From contig NZ_BKZW01000002.1 of assembly GCF_008974265.1 (NCBI RefSeq), forward strand, positions 930,001 through 994,000: DNA of 64,000 nt. The letters are read 5' to 3'. A program made the translations under genes and the position numbers. This DNA is from Dictyobacter vulcani. Lineage in GTDB: Bacteria > Chloroflexota > Ktedonobacteria > Ktedonobacterales > Ktedonobacteraceae. Below, one piece after another: positions 13,001 through 19,000 of this stretch. The notes beneath the pieces were generated by a model. The model worked only from the letters and a program-made list of their open reading frames with translations, was not told the DNA's origin and made no database searches. How positions within the stretch are numbered: position 1 is the stretch's first letter; each line of letters starts with the position of its first letter.

Positions 13001-16000
13001 CTGCTGAGAAAACCCTCTTCTCACCGGCTGCGGAGGCAAGTGGTTTAACGACCAGCGTCAACGCCTTACGCCAGCATCTGCTGGATGTCAACGGAAGTAT
13101 TAGCAATGGCCAACTCATTTTAAATTGGACCTATAGCCAGAATTACCATCAAGCTGAGACTATCGCTACCCTGGCAAAGAGTGTCTTGCAAGCATTGCGC
13201 GACCTGATTGCCCATTGTAGCTCGCCAGAAGCTGGTGGCTACACACCATCAGACTTCCCACTGGCAACCCTGACACAGGAGCAAATCGATCACATTCCTG
13301 CTCAGAAGCGCATGCTTGAAGCTATCTATCCGCTTTCACCCTTGCAGCAAGGACTGCTTTTCCACAATCTATATACGCCTGGCAACGGTGATTACATTAT
13401 CCAGATCGGCTACACCTTCAACGGTGATTTAAACCTGGCAGCCTTCAAGCAGGCCTGGCAGCGAACTATTGAGCGGCACGCAATTATGCGTACAGCCTTT
13501 ATCTGGGAGGATTTAGACGAGGCACAACAGATTGTATACCGCACCTGTGACCTCCCATTTGAAGTGCAAGACTGGCGTGAGCTATCCGTGCAGGAGCAGC
13601 AGGAGCGGCTCAAGACCTACTGGCAGGAAGATCGCACGCGTGGATTTGAACTGTCGCAAGTACCACTCATGCGTTTTGCGCTCCTGCATATCGCGGATGA
13701 CACGTACGAATTTGTCTGGAGCTACCATCATATTCTGTTGGATGGTTGGAGTATGCCAATTGTGTTGAGTGATGTCTTCGTCTACTACGAGGCGCTGTCA
13801 CGCGGACAAAATATCCAATTGGCCCATATCCGTCCATATCAGAACTATATCGAGTGGTTGCAGCAACAAGACTTACAGGAGGCAGAGCGCTTCTGGCGCA
13901 GCAACCTGCAAGGATTTGAAGCTCCGACACCATTAAGTGGAGACCAGAGCATTACCAGTCTTTCAGAGCAAGAAGATGGCTATGGAGAGCATATCGTTGT
14001 CCTGCCACCCGAGCTGAATCAAGCCTTGCAACAACTGACCCGTCACCATCAACTGACCCTCAACACTATTGTTCAGGGAGCCTGGGCATTACTGCTCAGT
14101 CACTATAGTGGTCAGGACGATGTCCTCTTTGGAGCCACGGTTTCCGGGCGGCCAACGGATGTTGAGGGGATTGAGTCAATGGTCGGTCTCTTCATCAATA
14201 CCCTGCCAGTGCGTATCCAACTTGAGTATAGCGAGACCTTACTCACCTGGCTCCACACTGTCCAGACGCAGCAGATGGAAATGCGTCAGTATGAATACAG
14301 TCCTCTGGCTCAAGTGCTGGGATGGAGTGAGGTCCCGCGTGGAGTTAACCTGTTTGAAAGCCTGCTGGTCTTTGAAAACTATCCAGTGACAACAGCGGAC
14401 GCCCAGGAAGGTGAAGCCAGCTTGCAGATATTGGGGACCCATTCGCAAGAGCAAACCAACTATCCCTTAACGCTGTATGCGATTCCGGGGCAACAATTTA
14501 TCTTCAAGTTGCTCTATGATCGAACGCGCTTTAGCGCAGCCACTGTCCAACGTATGCTCGAACACCTGGTAAACCTGCTTGGCTATGTCGTGGCGGATCC
14601 GGAAGCGCAACTGGTAAGCCTGCCGCTGGTAACAGACGCCGAATACCACCAGATTGTCACTGAATGGAACGCGACCGAGAGCACTTATGAACAGTTGTGT
14701 GTGCATCAGTTGTTTGAAGCCAGAGTCAAACAAAAAGCGCAGGATATTGCAGTGACCTGTGAAGCCGAAAGCCTGACCTATGCAGAATTGAACAGGCGTG
14801 CCAATCAACTGGCCCGGCATTTACAATCCCTGGGTATTGGTCCGGATATACGAGTCGGGCTGTATATAGAGCGCTCACTAGAAATGATGGTTGGATTGCT
14901 CGGTATCCTGAAAGCAGGCGGAGCTTATGTGCCCATTGATCCAACCTATCCAGCCGAGCGCGTTACCTATATGCTGCAGGACGCCCAACTAGACGTATTG
15001 CTCACGCAGGAACACTTACTCACGAGCCTGCCAGATACGGATGCACAGGTCATCTGCCTGGATCGCGATTGGAGTATGCTCGCACGGGCAAGCGTGGAGG
15101 ATCTGCAGAGCAACGTAACACCTGAGAACCTCATGTATATGATCTACACCTCTGGTTCAACTGGCCAACCAAAGGGAGTCATGATTGAGCATCGGAACGT
15201 TGCGAATTTCTTCACAGGCATGGACAAAGCGCTTGGTGTGCCTGAGTCAGGTGTCTGGTTGGCCGTCACCAGTATCTCATTCGACATTTCAGTACTAGAA
15301 CTTTTCTGGACCTTAACACGCGGCTTCCAGGTCGTCATTCAAACGCAACATGACGTGAATCCGGAGTTGATCAGGAAGAGAAAATATGCGCAAAAGCACA
15401 TTGATTTCGGCCTGTTCTACTTCGCCAATAGCGACGAAAGCGTCCTGGGAGAGGATAAATATCGGCTCCTCCTTGAAGGTGCGAAATTCGCCGATCAGCA
15501 TGGCTTCTCAGCCGTCTGGACGCCGGAGCGCCATTTCCACTCCTTTGGAGGACTCTATCCCAACCCGGCGGTAACCAGTGCAGCCATTGCAGCGATCACA
15601 AAACATATCAGTATTCGTTCAGGTAGTGTCGTTTTGCCATTGCACCATCCAGTGCGGGTCGCCGAAGAGTGGGCCGTCGTTGACAACATTTCCAGAGGGC
15701 GCGTTGGTCTTTCCTTTGCCTCTGGTTGGCACGCCAACGACTTCATTCTGGCCCCTGAAAACTATAAAGACCGTAAAGATTTTATGGTGCGAGAAATTGA
15801 AACCATTCGCAAGCTCTGGCGTGGAGAAACGGTTTCTTATATCAATCCGGTTGGCAAAGAGACCGCCATAAAGATCTATCCAAGCCCGATCCAGGCAGAG
15901 TTACCAATCTGGATGACGGCCGCAGGGAATCCAGAGACGTTCCGTCAGGCGGGTGCGATGGGCATGAATCTCTTGACGCACCTGCTTGGTCAAAGTGTCG

Positions 16001-19000
16001 AAGAACTCCAGATGAAGATAGGAATTTATCGTCAGGCCTGGCGTGAGGGAGGGTATCCAGGTAAGGGTAAAGTATCGCTCATGGTGCATACCTTTGTTGA
16101 CGATAACGAAGCGAAAGTGCGTGAAATGGTGCATAAGCCATTTATCAGCTATCTGGCTGGTTCGCTCAGCTTAATTCGTGACCTGGGTAAGACCATTGGT
16201 TATGACATGGAAGCCCAGGATTTCACCAAAGAAGATATGGACACACTGCTGGAGCATGCCTTCAATCGATATTTCCATACCAGTGCGCTGTTCGGAACAG
16301 TTGAAAACTGTGTCGCAGCGGTTGAGCGCTTTAAAGCGATCGACATCGACGAACTGGCCTGTTTAATTGACTTTGGTGTGGACGTTGACGCAGTCCTCCA
16401 GAGCCTGGACAAACTGCACCTGGTCCTGGAGGCAAGTAATAAAGAGCAGGAAGAGAGCAGTGCTGATTATACGATACCGGCGCAGATCAAGCGTTACGGT
16501 GTGACGCATATGCAAGGGACGCCATCGCTGGTCAACATGCTTATGCTTGATCCTGAGTCTGCTGAAGCACTGGGAACATTACAGAAGTTACTGCTCGGAG
16601 GTGAGGCGTTACCACAGGTCTTTGCAGATCAATTGCATAGTATGCTCCCAGCGAAGATGCATAATATGTATGGCCCAACCGAAACCACCATCTGGTCATC
16701 GGTCCAGGCATTGCAGCCGGGCCAGAAAGTGAGCCTGGGCCAGCCAATTGCCAACACGCAGATCTATATTGTGGATAAACACATGCATCTCTTGCCAGCA
16801 GGTATTCCAGGCGAGCTATGTATTGGTGGTGAAGGCGTTGTACGTGGCTACCTGCATCGAGCGGACCTGACCATCGACAAATTTATGCCCGATCCATTCA
16901 GCACAATCGCGGGTGCGCGCCTCTATCGCACCGGTGACCTGGCCCGTTATCTGCCAGATGGCTCAATTGAATTCCTGGGTCGCCTGGACCACCAGGTAAA
17001 GGTGCGTGGCCATCGTATCGAACTGGGCGAGATCGAAGCAGTCCTGGCTCAGCACGCCTCAATACAGAATCCAGTCGTTATTGTCCGTGAGGATGTGCCA
17101 GGTGACAAACGTATTGTGGCCTACTTCACCTCCAGTGCCAGACCGGTAACGCCAGGTGAAGAGTTGCGGCAATTTGTGAGTGAGCGGGTGCCAGAATACA
17201 TGGTGCCATCAGTGTTTGTCGTGCTGGAAACTCTGCCACTGACGCCAAATGGTAAGATTAATCGCAATGCATTGCCTGCTCCTGATCAAGCCAGTTTCAC
17301 CGTAGCCAGTGCCTATGTTGCGCCACGTACAGAGACCGAGCAGATTCTCGCCGCGATCTGGTCACAAGTGTTGGGCGTCGAGAAAGTTGGTATTCACGAC
17401 AACTTCCTGATGCTCGGAGGTCATTCACTGCTGGCAACCCAGTTGATTTCACGGTTGCGTAAGGCATTGCAGGTAGAGCTACCACTGCATGTCCTGTTTG
17501 AATCCCCTACGATTAAGATGCTGGCAGAACGTATTGCTCAGGCGCAACTGGATAGCGAAGGATTGGCGATCCCGCCATTGTTGCCAGTGGCGCGTGATGG
17601 TGTCCTGCCACTTTCATTTGCGCAACAGCGTTTATGGTTCTTAGAGCAGTTAGAGCCTGGGACAGCGCTCTACAATACGCCAGCCGCGTATCTCTTGAAG
17701 GGGGCACTGCATAAAGATGCCTTAGAACAAAGCTTGTGCGAGATCGTGGCTCGTCACGAAGCGTTACGCACCACCTTTGATAGCATCGACGGCGAGCCGA
17801 TCCAGGTAATTGTGCCTGTTTCAGAGGCGGTGATCAGCCTACCACTGCAAGACCTGTCGCATTTGCGGGAAGAGGAACGTGAGACGAAGGTAAAAAACCT
17901 TGCCCATGAGGAGGCCCAGCAGCCATTTGACTTGAAAACTGGTCCGTTGTTACGCACAAAATTGGTGCGTTTGAGTGAGGACGAGCATGTATTATTGATC
18001 ACCATCCATCACGTGATTTCCGATGCCTGGTCCCTGGGTATCTTCACAAGCGAGTTGACGCACCTGTATGCCGCCTTCTCCAAAGGTGATCCAGGGCCGC
18101 TACCAGCGGTCCCACTGCAATATGCGGACTTCTCTGTATGGCAGCGAGGCTGGCTCCAGGGAGACATGCTAGAGAAGCAATTGTCCTTCTGGAAAGAACA
18201 TCTGCAGGGAGCGCCTGGAATAATTGAACTGCCAACAGATCATCCACGGCCAGCGGTACAAACGTTCCGTGGGGCCAAGCAGGCGATGCTACTGCCTGTT
18301 ACCATCACTGAAGGATTGCAAGTCTTGAGTCGGCGCGAAGGTGTAACCATGTTTATGACCTTGCTCGCCGCTTTCAATGTTCTGCTGTATCGCTATAGCG
18401 GGCAGGATAACATCGTGATTGGCTCACCAATCGCCAATCGCACGCGTACCGAGACCGAAAACATCTTTGGTTTCTTCCTGAACACCCTGGTACTACGCAC
18501 TGACCTATCAGGAACACCAACGTTCCGGGACCTGTTACAGCGCGTGCGCTCCTTCGCATTAAAAGCCTATGCGCATCAAGATCTGCCATTTGAATACCTG
18601 GTGGAAGCATTGCAGCCAGTCCGTGACATGAGTCGTTCGCCACTCTTCCAGGTCGTATTTGTGCTACAAAACGCGCCCAACGTTGACATCGAGTTAACGG
18701 ATCTGAGCCTGCGGCCACTGATCCTGGAGAGTGAAACAGCGAAATTCGACCTGACACTTTCCATGATGGAAACAGAGCAGGGCCTGTACGGGACCCTGGA
18801 ATATAGCACCGATCTGTTTGAAGCCGAGACGATTGGGCGTATGCTTGAACATTTCCAGGTATTGTTAGAAGGCATCGCCACTGACGCAGAGCGCAGCATT
18901 GAGTCCTTGCCGCTTATGTCATCAGACGAGCAGAACCGGCTGGTGCATGAATGGAATGCGCCTCAGCAGCAGCCCGAACACGCTATGACGACGTTACAGC

